Below are positions 35,054-43,516 of a stretch of 64,000 bases of DNA, piece after piece. Numbering within the stretch: the stretch's first letter is position 1; the number at the start of each line of letters is the position of its first letter. Source of the DNA: Cryobacterium lactosi (GTDB taxonomy: Bacteria; Actinomycetota; Actinomycetes; Actinomycetales; Microbacteriaceae); NCBI RefSeq assembly GCF_004403945.1, contig NZ_SOHM01000031.1:86531-150530 (forward strand), given 5' to 3'. Below the pieces are notes generated by a model, which had not been told where the DNA came from, searched no databases, and was given only the letters and a program-made list of their open reading frames with translations. The translations under genes were made by a program, and so were the position numbers.

Positions 35054-35662
35054 TCACGGCGTCTCCTCGGGGAGAATGTGCAGGCCCGCGATGGTCCGGT
35101 CGTCGCGGAACGCGATTCGCACGGTGTAGTCGCCTGCCTCCATGGAGAGTGGAGTGTTGGTCACCGTCACATCGCCGGCCCGCGTCACGACAGGTTCTCC
35201 CTGTCCTTCGAACCCCCCGGACAAGCCCACGATCTGCGACCACGCCGCCGCTAGGGCATCCTCGGAGAGGCCGTCCCGCATCGCTGGATCGAATCGCTCG
35301 GTGACGAGCTCCCATCGACCGGCCGCAAGGTCGTGAACGACCGATCGGGCCAATTCTGCGGCGTCGTTGAGGGGCGTGGTATTCATGAGTTCTCCTGTTC
35401 GTGGGTCAATCGGTTTGCCGTAGCGCTGGAAGGCTGCTTGACGACTCACGCCAAGGGCGTCACCGATGGTCTGCCACGTAGCACCGCGCTCACGCGACTG
35501 CTGGACGACCGAGCGAACGACCTCCTCGGCAGCCGACTGGATCCTGAGCGAGTACCCGATCGCGCCGGCAAAGTCGTCGCTGTCTGTCAGAACGCGGGCC
35601 GCGAGGAATGCGTCTGCGTGCCGCTTGAGGTCTTGCATTGCTGTTGTCAAGTTATTTTGCAT
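35054..35662 (-). CDS. HTH protein with DUF3887 domain
   Basis: Protein of 202 residues. An HTH-like N-terminal half (GATWQTIGDALGVSRQAAFQRYGKPIDP, residues about 60-90) is followed by a DUF3887-type C-terminal domain (ERFDPAMRDGLSEDALAAAW and GDVTVTNTPLSMEAGDYTVRI). First gene of a three-gene operon with the CPBP and PH-like genes. Start ATG 35662 is 2 bases downstream of a palindrome and lacks a ribosome site, so autoregulation is probable. Confidence 0.75.
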   Translation of the reverse strand: MQNNLTTAMQDLKRHADAFLAARVLTDSDDFAGAIGYSLRIQSAAEEVVRSVVQQSRERGATWQTIGDALGVSRQAAFQRYGKPIDPRTGELMNTTPLNDAAELARSVVHDLAAGRWELVTERFDPAMRDGLSEDALAAAWSQIVGLSGGFEGQGEPVVTRAGDVTVTNTPLSMEAGDYTVRIAFRDDRTIAGLHILPEETP

Positions 35663-35663
35663 G

Positions 35664-35682
35664 TGTAAAGCTTAGCTTTACA
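35664..35682. promoter_or_regulatory. operator of the DUF3887/CPBP/PH operon
   Basis: Perfect 8-base inverted repeat TGTAAAGC-TTA-GCTTTACA (19 bases in all) directly upstream of the HTH-DUF3887 start codon, well placed to block transcription. Confidence 0.7.
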
Positions 35683-35791
35683 ACGCTCGCAATTGCAACA
35701 CTTGAGTCGCTCGAATCGTCTGCTCGCGTCGCACGCTTCAACGCGCTCAGACCCGACCTGGGGGAGCGGAGGCGGAGCGGTTAGTGCCCGG

Positions 35792-36166
35792 TCAGTTTTG
35801 AGCGTCGAACCGCTTGCGCGAGAGCTCGACCTCGGTCATGTTCTGCGTGGTCCACTGAAGAAGCGCATCGACGAGTTGGTTGAGGGTGTCACCGACGGGG
35901 GCGACGCGGTATTCCACGGCGACTGGGCGCACTGGGAGCACGAGCCGTTCGATCATGCCGTTGCGCTCGAGACGACGCAGGGTGGTCGTGAGGGACTTCT
36001 GCCCGATAGCTGGGATCGCCCGCCGGAGCTCGTTGAAGCGGAGCGGTCGGCCGCAGAGCTGGTCGAGTACTTGGAGTGACCATTTGTCGAGTACCTGGTC
36101 GAGGAGTTCGCGGTGCGGTTCGGTGACCTGCAGTAGGTCGGCGCCAGCGTGCGCGGTGTCATTCAT
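35792..36166 (-). CDS. HxlR family regulator
   Basis: Winged-helix regulator of 124 residues: LDKWSLQVLDQLCGRPLRFNELRRAIPAI and LTTTLRRLERNGMIERLV are the domain. Divergent from the RidA gene; two direct repeats lie in the gap. Confidence 0.85.
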   Translation of the reverse strand: MNDTAHAGADLLQVTEPHRELLDQVLDKWSLQVLDQLCGRPLRFNELRRAIPAIGQKSLTTTLRRLERNGMIERLVLPVRPVAVEYRVAPVGDTLNQLVDALLQWTTQNMTEVELSRKRFDAQN

Positions 36167-36167
36167 A

Positions 36168-36205
36168 GCACCTAGTCTCGTTGAAGTTCCCTCGGTGCAC
36201 CTAGT
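36168..36205. promoter_or_regulatory. direct repeats, candidate HxlR operator
   Basis: GCACCTAGT occurs twice, at 36168-36176 and 36197-36205, 29 bases apart, between the divergent HxlR and RidA genes. Confidence 0.5.
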
Positions 36206-36246
36206 AGAAATGAGAAACCAACGAAGACTCTAACAAAGGAAGAACC

Positions 36247-36657
36247 ATGACTGTCCGCACTTTCTCGCCTGACAATATGTTCCAGCCCGTGCCCTACCAC
36301 CACGTCGCCGTCGGGACCGGCACCCGCCACGTTCACGTCGCCGGCCAGATCTCCCGCGACGGCAATGCCAACCTCATCGCCACGGGCGATCTTGCCGGCC
36401 AGGTCGCCCAGGTCCTCCGCAACACCGCACGTGGCCTCGAAGGAGCCGGAGCGACGTTCGCCGACGTGGTGCGCCTGCGTTTCTTCCTGACCAACTCGAC
36501 ACCGGATATGTTCGGCGAATTCATGGCCGGAATCGAGTCGGTCGCAGAGGAACTCGGTTTGCCGAGTCCGCTTCCTCCTCTGTCGGCCATCGGTGTCGAC
36601 TTCCTGTTCGAGCCCGACGTCCTGGTGGAGCTTGAGGCCTACGCCATCCTCGACTGA
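36247..36657 (+). CDS. RidA family protein
   Basis: Rid-family protein of 136 residues: HVAGQISRDGNANLI and RLRFFLTNSTPDMFGEF match, with the final conserved ELEAYAILD. The RidA archetype hydrolyses reactive enamines, but the catalytic Arg (normally in the C-terminal part) is not clearly present, so activity is uncertain. ATG 36247 follows AAAGGAAG. Confidence 0.85.
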   Translation: MTVRTFSPDNMFQPVPYHHVAVGTGTRHVHVAGQISRDGNANLIATGDLAGQVAQVLRNTARGLEGAGATFADVVRLRFFLTNSTPDMFGEFMAGIESVAEELGLPSPLPPLSAIGVDFLFEPDVLVELEAYAILD

Positions 36658-36709
36658 CGTTCGCTGGTCCCTCGTGGAGGGCACGCCCGTGCGGGATCAG
36701 GTACCGAGT

Positions 36710-37309
36710 TCAGGAGGGCGGCCAGTGCAGGAGTGCCGCGTCGACAACGCTCCGTAGCGCCGCTGAGGATGCTCCACCTGTCGCCTGAACCGACACGCCG
36801 TCGGCGATCGTCGTCAGGTACCGGGCGACCAGGTCGACATCGGTGTCGGCAGGGAGGTCGCCCTCGTCGGCGGCGCGCTGGAATCGCTCACGCAAGTCGG
36901 CCTGGCTCTTGGCCCGCCACGTTGTGAGGATGTCCTGCACGCTCTGCCCGGTCGCGCCGACGGAGAGGGCGGCGCGCACGCCCAAGCAGCCGGCGGGGCG
37001 GCCTGGCTGAGTGCCGGCGTGCACCGCGCCGTCGAGGTAAGCCCTGGCGACCTCGCTCGCGGTTGGGGCGAGAACCGATTCCCGTGCGTACGCGCCCGGC
37101 CCGCGTTCGTAGCGCTGCAAAACCTTGAGAAACAACTCTTCTTTGTTGCCGAATGCGGCGTACATGCTCTTGCGGGAGATGCCCATTGCCTCGGTGAGCA
37201 TGGTGAGGCTGGCTCCCTCGTAACCGTGTTCCCAGAAGACGATCAGCGCCTGCTCGAGTGCATCATCGGCCTCGAAGGACCGTGGCCGACCGAGTTTCAC
37301 TTGCTCCAT
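36710..37309 (-). CDS. TetR family regulator
   Basis: Repressor of 199 residues; HTH FEADDALEQALIVFWEHGYEGASL and MGISRKSMYAAFGNKEELF. The C-terminal domain is of the type found near SDR and nitroreductase genes in actinobacteria. Divergent from the SDR gene; a long inverted repeat lies between them. Confidence 0.88.
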   Translation of the reverse strand: MEQVKLGRPRSFEADDALEQALIVFWEHGYEGASLTMLTEAMGISRKSMYAAFGNKEELFLKVLQRYERGPGAYARESVLAPTASEVARAYLDGAVHAGTQPGRPAGCLGVRAALSVGATGQSVQDILTTWRAKSQADLRERFQRAADEGDLPADTDVDLVARYLTTIADGVSVQATGGASSAALRSVVDAALLHWPPS

Positions 37310-37325
37310 AACGCCACTCTAGCAC

Positions 37326-37385
37326 TTCGATACCGGTCGGTGCAGATGTGTGTTAGTTTTGCGATCTGCACCGATCGGTGTCGAA
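37326..37385. promoter_or_regulatory. long inverted repeat, TetR operator
   Basis: A 22-base arm (37326-37347) and its inverted copy (37364-37385) match at 20 of 22 positions, with a 16-base spacer. Each arm itself holds a palindrome, ACCGGTCGGT and CACCGATCGGTG. Two TetR dimers could bind in tandem. It separates the divergent TetR and SDR genes. Confidence 0.75.
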
Positions 37386-37403
37386 AAGATCAGGAGATCA
37401 CTT

Positions 37404-38153
37404 GTGAACAGGTTCGAAGGCAAGACCGCAGTTGTTACCGGGGGCGGTACGAACGGCATCGGCCGCGCCACCGCGGCACGGTTGGTGGACGAGGGGGCAT
37501 ACGTCTTCATCACAGGTCGCCGCGAGCACGAGTTGAACGAGGCCGTCGCCGCGATCGGCCGCAACGTGACGGCTGTTCAAGGAGACATCACCAACCAGGC
37601 GGATCTTGATCGCCTATACGAAGCAGTCGCTGCTCGCGGCCAAGGCCTGGACGTGCTTTTCGCGAACGCGGGCATCGCAACCTTCGCGACGATTGACGAT
37701 CTCACGACGACTGACCTCGAACGCGTCTTCGGCATCAACGTGACCGGTACCGTCCTGACGGTGCAGAAGGCGATCCCGCTCCTCAACAAGGGCGCCTCAA
37801 TCATCATCAACGCGTCGACCTCCGCAGACCGAGGCGCACCGAGCATGGGTGCCTATGCGGCCTCGAAGGCGGCCCTGCGCAGCTTTGCGCGCACGTGGGC
37901 GAACGAGCTCAAAGATCGAGGAATCCGCGTCAACGCGATCTCGCCCGGCCCAACCGATACCTCCGGCGTCACAGAGCTCGTCGGCGCCGAGAATGCGGAC
38001 GGATACAACCAGACCATAGGCTCCAGCCTCCCCATCGGCCGCATTGCGGGTCCGGAAGAGATGGCGGCCGTCGTGGCCTTCCTCGCATCGTCTGACAGCA
38101 GCTTCATGCTGGGAGCGAATGTGGTTGTCGATGGTGGTGTGAACCACATCTGA
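37404..38153 (+). CDS. SDR family oxidoreductase
   Basis: Classical SDR of 249 residues. TGGGTNGIG gives the cofactor loop, NAG at the end of strand 4, Ser138 region in ASTSAD, and YAASK (Tyr151, Lys155) the catalytic pair. NADP preference is likely from the Arg39-Arg40. GTG 37404 follows AGGAG; the frame upstream has no ribosome site and would cross the operator. Substrate unknown; TetR-linked. Confidence 0.88.
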   Translation: MNRFEGKTAVVTGGGTNGIGRATAARLVDEGAYVFITGRREHELNEAVAAIGRNVTAVQGDITNQADLDRLYEAVAARGQGLDVLFANAGIATFATIDDLTTTDLERVFGINVTGTVLTVQKAIPLLNKGASIIINASTSADRGAPSMGAYAASKAALRSFARTWANELKDRGIRVNAISPGPTDTSGVTELVGAENADGYNQTIGSSLPIGRIAGPEEMAAVVAFLASSDSSFMLGANVVVDGGVNHI

Positions 38154-38183
38154 GCCGCCCACGGCACGTGCTGACAGCAGCGG

Positions 38184-38219
38184 GCGCCGCTTCCGGCTTC
38201 ACCGGCCAGGGAGCGGCGC
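38184..38219. terminator. hairpin between SDR and MerR genes
   Basis: Stem GCGCCGCT / AGCGGCGC with a 20-base loop that can itself fold, between convergent genes. Confidence 0.5.
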
Positions 38220-38264
38220 GGCCGCGCGCCTCCCGACGTCCATGCCTGCCGGATCGGCCGGCGG

Positions 38265-38993
38265 TCAAGCGGACAGGCTGATTTTTTGCTCTGAGGCGAA
38301 CTGGCGAGCCCGGCTGAGGACATCCTGCTGGGCAGAGTTGTACAGTTCGAGCAGTGCCTCGGAAATCGTTCGCCGCGCATCGCGCTCGCTCCACCATCGG
38401 CCTGGCTGGGCTGACCATGGGCGGTCGGGGGATCGCCACGTCCCCCTCAAGGTGACGATTCTGTGCGCCACGCGCTCTCGTGTGGCTTCGTCTGCATTGC
38501 TGGGCAGACCGTCGAACTCCAGCCTGACCGCGTCAGGCTCCGAGAGCACCATCTGCCTCAGCCCGGACATGGATTCGCCTGCGGAAAGCCTCGCGAAGAT
38601 GTGGATGAGCGCCTGGTCTGCCTCCGACAGTCGCGACGCCAGGGCTTCGAAGCCTCGTGGCGTGTGGGCGGGTGCGTGATCGCGCAGAATCGCCGCCATG
38701 TCTGATCGGGCGCGATGCAGACGCTCGATCTCCTCCTGCACGCATTGATCGAGCTGCTGCAGCCCGCCCAGCACAACGACGCCATCCTTATCTGCGCGCA
38801 CGTGCGACAGCGGAACTCCTAGTTCGGCAATCCGCCGTACTTGAATCAGCCGCACGAGGTGATGCACTCGGTACTGCTTATATCCGTTGTATTTGCGCTC
38901 GGGGGCTTCGAGCAGCCCCAGCGAGTGATAATGCCTAATCGCATTGACCGTCGTTCCCGCGAGATCCGCGAGTTCACTCGTGCTCCACGTCAC
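38265..38993 (-). CDS. MerR family regulator (first of three paralogues)
   Basis: Regulator of 242 residues: N-terminal MerR HTH (STSELADLAGTTVNAIRHYH, GLLEAPERKYNGYKQYRVHH) and a coiled-coil/effector C-terminus with TPRGFEALASRLSEADQALI. GTG 38993 is chosen because AAGGAG precedes it by 6 bases; the frame remains open further upstream to 39242, overlapping the end of the permease, but that extension has no family resemblance. Paralogues at 56138 and 60890 share the C-terminal block. Last gene of the ABC-2 operon, without the dyad promoter itself. Confidence 0.85.
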   Translation of the reverse strand: MTWSTSELADLAGTTVNAIRHYHSLGLLEAPERKYNGYKQYRVHHLVRLIQVRRIAELGVPLSHVRADKDGVVVLGGLQQLDQCVQEEIERLHRARSDMAAILRDHAPAHTPRGFEALASRLSEADQALIHIFARLSAGESMSGLRQMVLSEPDAVRLEFDGLPSNADEATRERVAHRIVTLRGTWRSPDRPWSAQPGRWWSERDARRTISEALLELYNSAQQDVLSRARQFASEQKISLSA

Positions 38994-39094
38994 GAAATTC
39001 TCCTTCGTATGCTCAAAAAGACTGTCGATATCCGTTACGTTCGTGCCGGTCGGGGCAGTGTCGGCAATCGCCGCCACTGCCCGATCGAGGGTGC

Positions 39095-39913
39095 TTACGG
39101 TTCCCGGCGCGCTGTCCTCCACAGGCCGATCGAGAGAGGGATTCCGATCCACACCAGGACTGAGACCAGCAGCTTCGCCCAGGCGTCCGCCGTCATCAGA
39201 CCGCTCATAAGAGTGCCCAGAGTATTGGTCATGTCCAGCCACTCAGCAGGTCCGCTCAGCGGCTCGATGGCAAAACTGAGGATCGACCACACCGTCGGCA
39301 GACCGAGGTAGGCCACGATCGCCACCGGTGTGCTCAAGAAGGCAAGCCCGAAGGCGATGCCCTGTGCCACAAGCAAGATGAGCGCAAAAGCGGTACCGAG
39401 AATGATCGGCCTATCGATCTCCCACGAGCCACCCGTGTCAAGCCACACGATGCCGATGAGGTTGAACACAGCGGCGACCGCAAGAGTGACCACCATGAGC
39501 ACCATTCCGAGGTAGCTTGCCGAGGCGAGCTTGGCCAGGTTGACACGTGTGCGCCGCGGTTCGAGGGTGAATGTCGTGAGCGCCGTGCGGGCTGACCATT
39601 CGCTGGTCGCCGCCATCACTCCGATAAGTGGCAGCAGAAAGAGCTGGCCCGAGGAGGCTGCCGACACGAAGTTAGTGAACGTCAGGCCGTCGGCTGTGCC
39701 CGTGACCAGCGGCAAAGTGATCAGACCAGCACTGATTATCGCGATTGTGACAAGCAGCCAAACCCCGGCGCGAGTGTCTACCTGCTTTCGAAGTTCGACG
39801 GACGCGAGGCGTAAAAACGGCACCCTTCCAATCGGGATGGTGCGCGCGGCCGGCGGGAACGGGTTGTCTACCGAGGCCGCCTGTGAGTGGCTTATAACGT
39901 CTGGATTGGTCAT
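39095..39913 (-). CDS. ABC-2 type transporter permease
   Basis: Integral membrane protein of 272 residues with six helices, including TSEWSARTALTTFTLEPRR, the usual loop of ABC-2-type permeases of the BcrB/DrrB group. Its start overlaps the ATPase stop (ATGA). Substrate unknown; bacitracin or drug export is common for this arrangement. Confidence 0.8.
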   Translation of the reverse strand: MTNPDVISHSQAASVDNPFPPAARTIPIGRVPFLRLASVELRKQVDTRAGVWLLVTIAIISAGLITLPLVTGTADGLTFTNFVSAASSGQLFLLPLIGVMAATSEWSARTALTTFTLEPRRTRVNLAKLASASYLGMVLMVVTLAVAAVFNLIGIVWLDTGGSWEIDRPIILGTAFALILLVAQGIAFGLAFLSTPVAIVAYLGLPTVWSILSFAIEPLSGPAEWLDMTNTLGTLMSGLMTADAWAKLLVSVLVWIGIPLSIGLWRTARREP

Positions 39914-40806
39914 GCGGGTACATCCTCTCGCCCGTGCTGGGCGGTCATTGAGAAGAACAGTTCTTCGAGTCCGGCGTTCGAGGCCGGGTGGAGGTCGATG
40001 ACGACGATTGCAGCCTCGAGGGCGAGCCGACCGACATCGGCTACCGGGGCAGACGTCGACAGCCCGTCCGAAACACGGGTGACATCGAAACCGGCGATGG
40101 TCAAGGCTCGACTGAGTGCGTCATCGTCCAGGCTGCGGACCGACGTGCCTTTCGTGGCGAGCAGCTCGGCAGCGCTTCCCTTGGCCAACACCTTGCCCCG
40201 CCCGATGATGACGAGGTCGTCGGCAACGGCTTCGACCTCGAGTAGTAGGTGCGAGGAGAGCAGCACCGTGCCTCCCGAGGCAGCGAACGACGTGAGAACG
40301 CCCCGCATCCACCGAATACCCGCGGGGTCGAGTCCGTTCGACGGTTCGTCGAGAATGAGCACAGCGGGGTCACCGAGTAGGGCACTAGCCAGGCCAAGCC
40401 GCTGGCGCATGCCGAGGGAGTAGCCTCGGATGCGCCCGCCGCCCTCCTTCGCGGTCAGCCCCACGATCTCAAGCACCTCGTCGGCCCTGCCGTCCGGCAT
40501 GCCCATGAGCTGTGCCGAAAGCGCGAGCGATTCCCGGCCAGTGCGGCCCGGGTGCTGGGCGCCCGCATCGAGCAGCACGCCGACGTGGCGGCCCGGGTTC
40601 TCCAGGGAATGGAACGGAACACCGAGCACGCTACTACTGCCGGAAGTTGGTGTGGCGAGCCCCACCAGCATGCGCATCGTCGTCGACTTCCCGGCACCAT
40701 TGGGGCCGAGGAACCCCGTGATGCGGCCAGGCTCGGCGGAGAACGAGACGTCGTCGACCGCGATCGAGTTTCGGTAGCGCTTAGTGAGATTGGTTGCGGT
40801 AATCAT
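39910..40806 (-). CDS. ABC transporter ATP-binding protein (BcrA/DrrA-like)
   Basis: ATPase of 298 residues. Walker A GPNGAGKST, signature SLGMRQRLG, Walker B AVLILDEPSNGLDP, H-loop SSH. The C-terminal domain is of the DrrA type. First gene of an operon with the permease and MerR, divergent from a two-component system that probably controls it. Confidence 0.9.
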   Translation of the reverse strand: MITATNLTKRYRNSIAVDDVSFSAEPGRITGFLGPNGAGKSTTMRMLVGLATPTSGSSSVLGVPFHSLENPGRHVGVLLDAGAQHPGRTGRESLALSAQLMGMPDGRADEVLEIVGLTAKEGGGRIRGYSLGMRQRLGLASALLGDPAVLILDEPSNGLDPAGIRWMRGVLTSFAASGGTVLLSSHLLLEVEAVADDLVIIGRGKVLAKGSAAELLATKGTSVRSLDDDALSRALTIAGFDVTRVSDGLSTSAPVADVGRLALEAAIVVIDLHPASNAGLEELFFSMTAQHGREDVPA

Positions 40807-40861
40807 GTTGCCAAGACTCGCTCAGCACGCTCCCACACAAATCAGCGCATGGTCTCGTCTC

Positions 40862-40881
40862 CCTCCACCTTTGGGTTGAGG
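40862..40881. promoter_or_regulatory. inverted repeat, candidate response-regulator site
   Basis: CCTCCACC-TTTG-GGTTGAGG, 8-base arms with one mismatch, between the divergent ABC and histidine kinase genes; NarL-type regulators often use such sites. Confidence 0.4.
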
Positions 40882-40912
40882 CGGTAGAGCGTTAAAGAGG
40901 AGTGGCGCCGGG

Positions 40913-42259
40913 ATGCAACCACCTACGCTGGAAAACGTGACCAACAGCCAGCGTTCCGGCCCCGCCGCTCAGGCGGCTGCGTTTTCCGCGGCCTCCAGCG
41001 CGCGCGGAGTGCCGACCGCGGTCCCCGGCGCTCCGCACCTCGCACCGTGGTCGCGAATCTGGCGGTACCTCTTGGCCGGGGGAATCGGTCTGACCCTGTG
41101 GTGCACCGTCATCCTGACCTATAGCAGGCCGAGTGCCGAGTTCACCTCCGGCGAGGAGGCCGTCGTTCGCGGCTTCATCATCCTCGATCTCCTAGTCGGT
41201 CTCGTTGCGCTCGCGGTACTGCCGTTGAGACGCCGCCACCCGGTGATCACGTCGGCAGTGGTCGCGGGCCTCACGGTGGTCTCTAGCTTCGCGGTCGGCG
41301 CGGCAGCGCTCGCCGTCGTGTCGATGAGCACTCGTCGGCGCTGGAAGCCAGCCGTTGCCATCGGCTTCGTCTGGGTCGCGGGCACCATGCTCTACGCGAT
41401 GGTGCTACGACCACGCGTGCCCGGCACCACCTCGGATCTTGCTTTCACCTGGGCTGGAGGCGGCTTGGCCGTCGCCATCTACGCGGTGTGCGTGTCCACC
41501 GGCTACTACATCGGCGCGCGACGCGAACTGCTCCTCTCCCTCCGGGAGCGAGCGGAAAATGCCGAGCGTGAGCAGAACCTCCGTGAGAACTCGGCGCGGG
41601 AGTCGGAACGGACCCGGATCGCACGCGAGATGCACGATGTGCTCGCGCATCGCATCTCGCTCGTGAGCCTGCACGCCGGAGCGCTGAGCTACCGTACTGA
41701 CCTCTCCCGCGATGAGACCGCGGAGGCGGCAACGGTCATCCAGAACAACGCACAGCTCGCGTTGACCGAACTTCGACAGATCCTCGGTGTCTTGCGGTCC
41801 AGTGATGGAGACACGCATGCCGAGCCGCCCCAGCCCACCCTCGCCGAGCTTCCAGCCTTGCTTGCCGATTCCCGGGAGGCCGGCATGGACATCACTTTGA
41901 CAGCTGTTGAGATCGATCTGAGTGATGGTGCGTCGGGATGGGGGCACAATGGGCTGTCCGATTCTGTGTCTCGAACTGCATACCGAATCGTTCAAGAAGC
42001 CCTCACAAACGCTCGTAAGCACGCGGGGAGTGCACCCGTGGATCTTGTGCTCGAGAAGCGCGTCGACCAGTTGCTGGTCGTTGTGCGCAACCCGCGCGGG
42101 CGGGAAATGGCGACCGCACGGGGAGAGACCGAACTGCGCGGCAGCGGTGTCGGCCTCTTGGGCCTGCGGGAGCGCGCCGAGCTTTCCGGCGGCAGTCTCG
42201 ACTACGGGATTGACCGCGGGGATCGCTTTGTCGTGACGGCGAGGCTGCCGTGGGCGTGA
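40913..42259 (+). CDS. sensor histidine kinase (HisKA_3)
   Basis: Kinase of 448 residues with several N-terminal helices, then a HisKA_3 domain (RTRIAREMHDVLAHRISLVS, His241 as phosphate acceptor) and an HATPase_c domain ending GLLGLRERAELSGGSLDYG. DesK/LiaS-like architecture with no extended sensor domain. Its stop overlaps the start of the response regulator. ATG 40913 or GTG 40937. Confidence 0.9.
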   Translation: MQPPTLENVTNSQRSGPAAQAAAFSAASSARGVPTAVPGAPHLAPWSRIWRYLLAGGIGLTLWCTVILTYSRPSAEFTSGEEAVVRGFIILDLLVGLVALAVLPLRRRHPVITSAVVAGLTVVSSFAVGAAALAVVSMSTRRRWKPAVAIGFVWVAGTMLYAMVLRPRVPGTTSDLAFTWAGGGLAVAIYAVCVSTGYYIGARRELLLSLRERAENAEREQNLRENSARESERTRIAREMHDVLAHRISLVSLHAGALSYRTDLSRDETAEAATVIQNNAQLALTELRQILGVLRSSDGDTHAEPPQPTLAELPALLADSREAGMDITLTAVEIDLSDGASGWGHNGLSDSVSRTAYRIVQEALTNARKHAGSAPVDLVLEKRVDQLLVVVRNPRGREMATARGETELRGSGVGLLGLRERAELSGGSLDYGIDRGDRFVVTARLPWA

Positions 42260-42912
42260 CGACGCGCGTCGCGATCGTGGACGACGACGCTCTTGTACGT
42301 GCGGGCCTGCGGATGATCCTGGGCGGTGATCCCTCGCTCAGCATCGTGGGAGAGGCATCCGACGGTCGCGAAGCGCTCGACATGATCGCGACCGCGTCCC
42401 CCCACGTGGTGCTGATGGACATCCGGATGCCAGTGCTGGATGGCCTCGAGACCACGAAGGCCTTGACGCGGCGTGGCGACCACGTTCGAATCATCGTTCT
42501 GACTACATTCGACACGGACGAGCTCGTGGTCACGGCTCTGCGACACGGTGCGGTCGGCTTTCTGCTGAAGGATACGTCGCCAAGCAATATCGTCGACGCG
42601 GTGCGACGTGTGGCCGCGGGGGAGTCGATACTGTCACCGAGCGTCACTGCCCAGCTCATCGCCAAGGTGACAGGCGGCTCGGACGCCCAACGCGAGCGCG
42701 CTGTTGTGTTGCTCGAGGGACTGACTGATCGCGAGCGTGAAGTTGCGATTGCCGTCGGTCGCGGACTCTCGAACACCGAGATCTCAGCGGAACTCTTCAT
42801 GGGCGTCGCGACAGTCAAGACCCACCTCGGGCACGTTTTCGTGAAGCTGGATGCCACCAACCGAGTTCAAGTTGCTCGCGTGGTGCACGACGCCGAACTC
42901 GCGAGCGATTAG
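42256..42912 (+). CDS. NarL/LuxR-type response regulator
   Basis: Regulator of 218 residues. Receiver domain with acidic pair VDDD, phosphorylated Asp55 (LMDIRMPV) and KDTSP, then a LuxR HTH (LTDREREVAIAVGRGLSNTEISAELF). The GTGA overlap with the kinase ensures coupled translation. Likely target: the divergent ABC-2/MerR operon. Confidence 0.9.
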   Translation: MTTRVAIVDDDALVRAGLRMILGGDPSLSIVGEASDGREALDMIATASPHVVLMDIRMPVLDGLETTKALTRRGDHVRIIVLTTFDTDELVVTALRHGAVGFLLKDTSPSNIVDAVRRVAAGESILSPSVTAQLIAKVTGGSDAQRERAVVLLEGLTDREREVAIAVGRGLSNTEISAELFMGVATVKTHLGHVFVKLDATNRVQVARVVHDAELASD

Positions 42913-42928
42913 AGGTTCGGGCCGCGTG

Positions 42929-43420
42929 TCACCGGGACGTGCGCGGTGGCAATACCTTGACGCAATCCTCCCGCAACGGCGTCAAGACGGCCTCCGCGAT
43001 ATCTTCCAAACCGTGAGTTTGTGCCGGCGTCAGGTGAGCGAACACATTGCGGCGCACCTCCGCGCAATACCCGGGCTCCGTCACGGCTACGACATCCGCC
43101 CCGGCATCGGTCAATCTGGCCAGGGTCCGGCGAGCGTCGCGGGGATCGCTGCTGCGGGTTATCCATCCACGCTCCTCCAGCCGGGCCACTATCCGTGAGA
43201 GATGCGATGGGGTGACGCTTGCGGTCGCGGCTAATCGAGTCATGTGGATTTCGCGTTCTTCACTGAGCGACAGCCATCGGAGGACCTGATACTCCGCATG
43301 ACTCAACTTCGCGACGCGCTCCAAGTAGGCGTCCAGTTCGGCGGGCAGCCACATCATGACTCCCACGAGCAAAGACCAGGTTCGGTCCTCGTGACTGGAT
43401 AATCGCTCTTCAGTGGCCAT
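42929..43420 (-). CDS. MarR family regulator
   Basis: Regulator of 163 residues with KLSHAEYQVLRWLSLSEEREIHMTRLA and TPSHLSRIVARLEERGWI as the winged helix. Divergent from the MDR gene at 43517; two identical-core palindromes lie between them. Confidence 0.85.
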   Translation of the reverse strand: MATEERLSSHEDRTWSLLVGVMMWLPAELDAYLERVAKLSHAEYQVLRWLSLSEEREIHMTRLAATASVTPSHLSRIVARLEERGWITRSSDPRDARRTLARLTDAGADVVAVTEPGYCAEVRRNVFAHLTPAQTHGLEDIAEAVLTPLREDCVKVLPPRTSR

Positions 43421-43439
43421 GTCTGAATTCTATCAATGT

Positions 43440-43483
43440 TTGCCACGGCAAGCATTCCCGCCTAGTGTTGCTTGCCATGGCAA
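43440..43483. promoter_or_regulatory. paired MarR operators
   Basis: TTGCCACGGCAA (43440-43451) and TTGCCATGGCAA (43472-43483) lie with centres 32 bases apart between the divergent MarR and MDR genes. The second is a perfect palindrome, the first differs at one central position. Confidence 0.7.
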
Positions 43484-43516
43484 GGAAAACCTTGCTCAAT
43501 CGAACAGGAGATATTC

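Noticed and set aside
38994..39242. Extended N-terminus of the MerR gene at 38265
   Set aside because: No ribosome site or homology, overlaps the permease end; GTG 38993 with AAGGAG is better.
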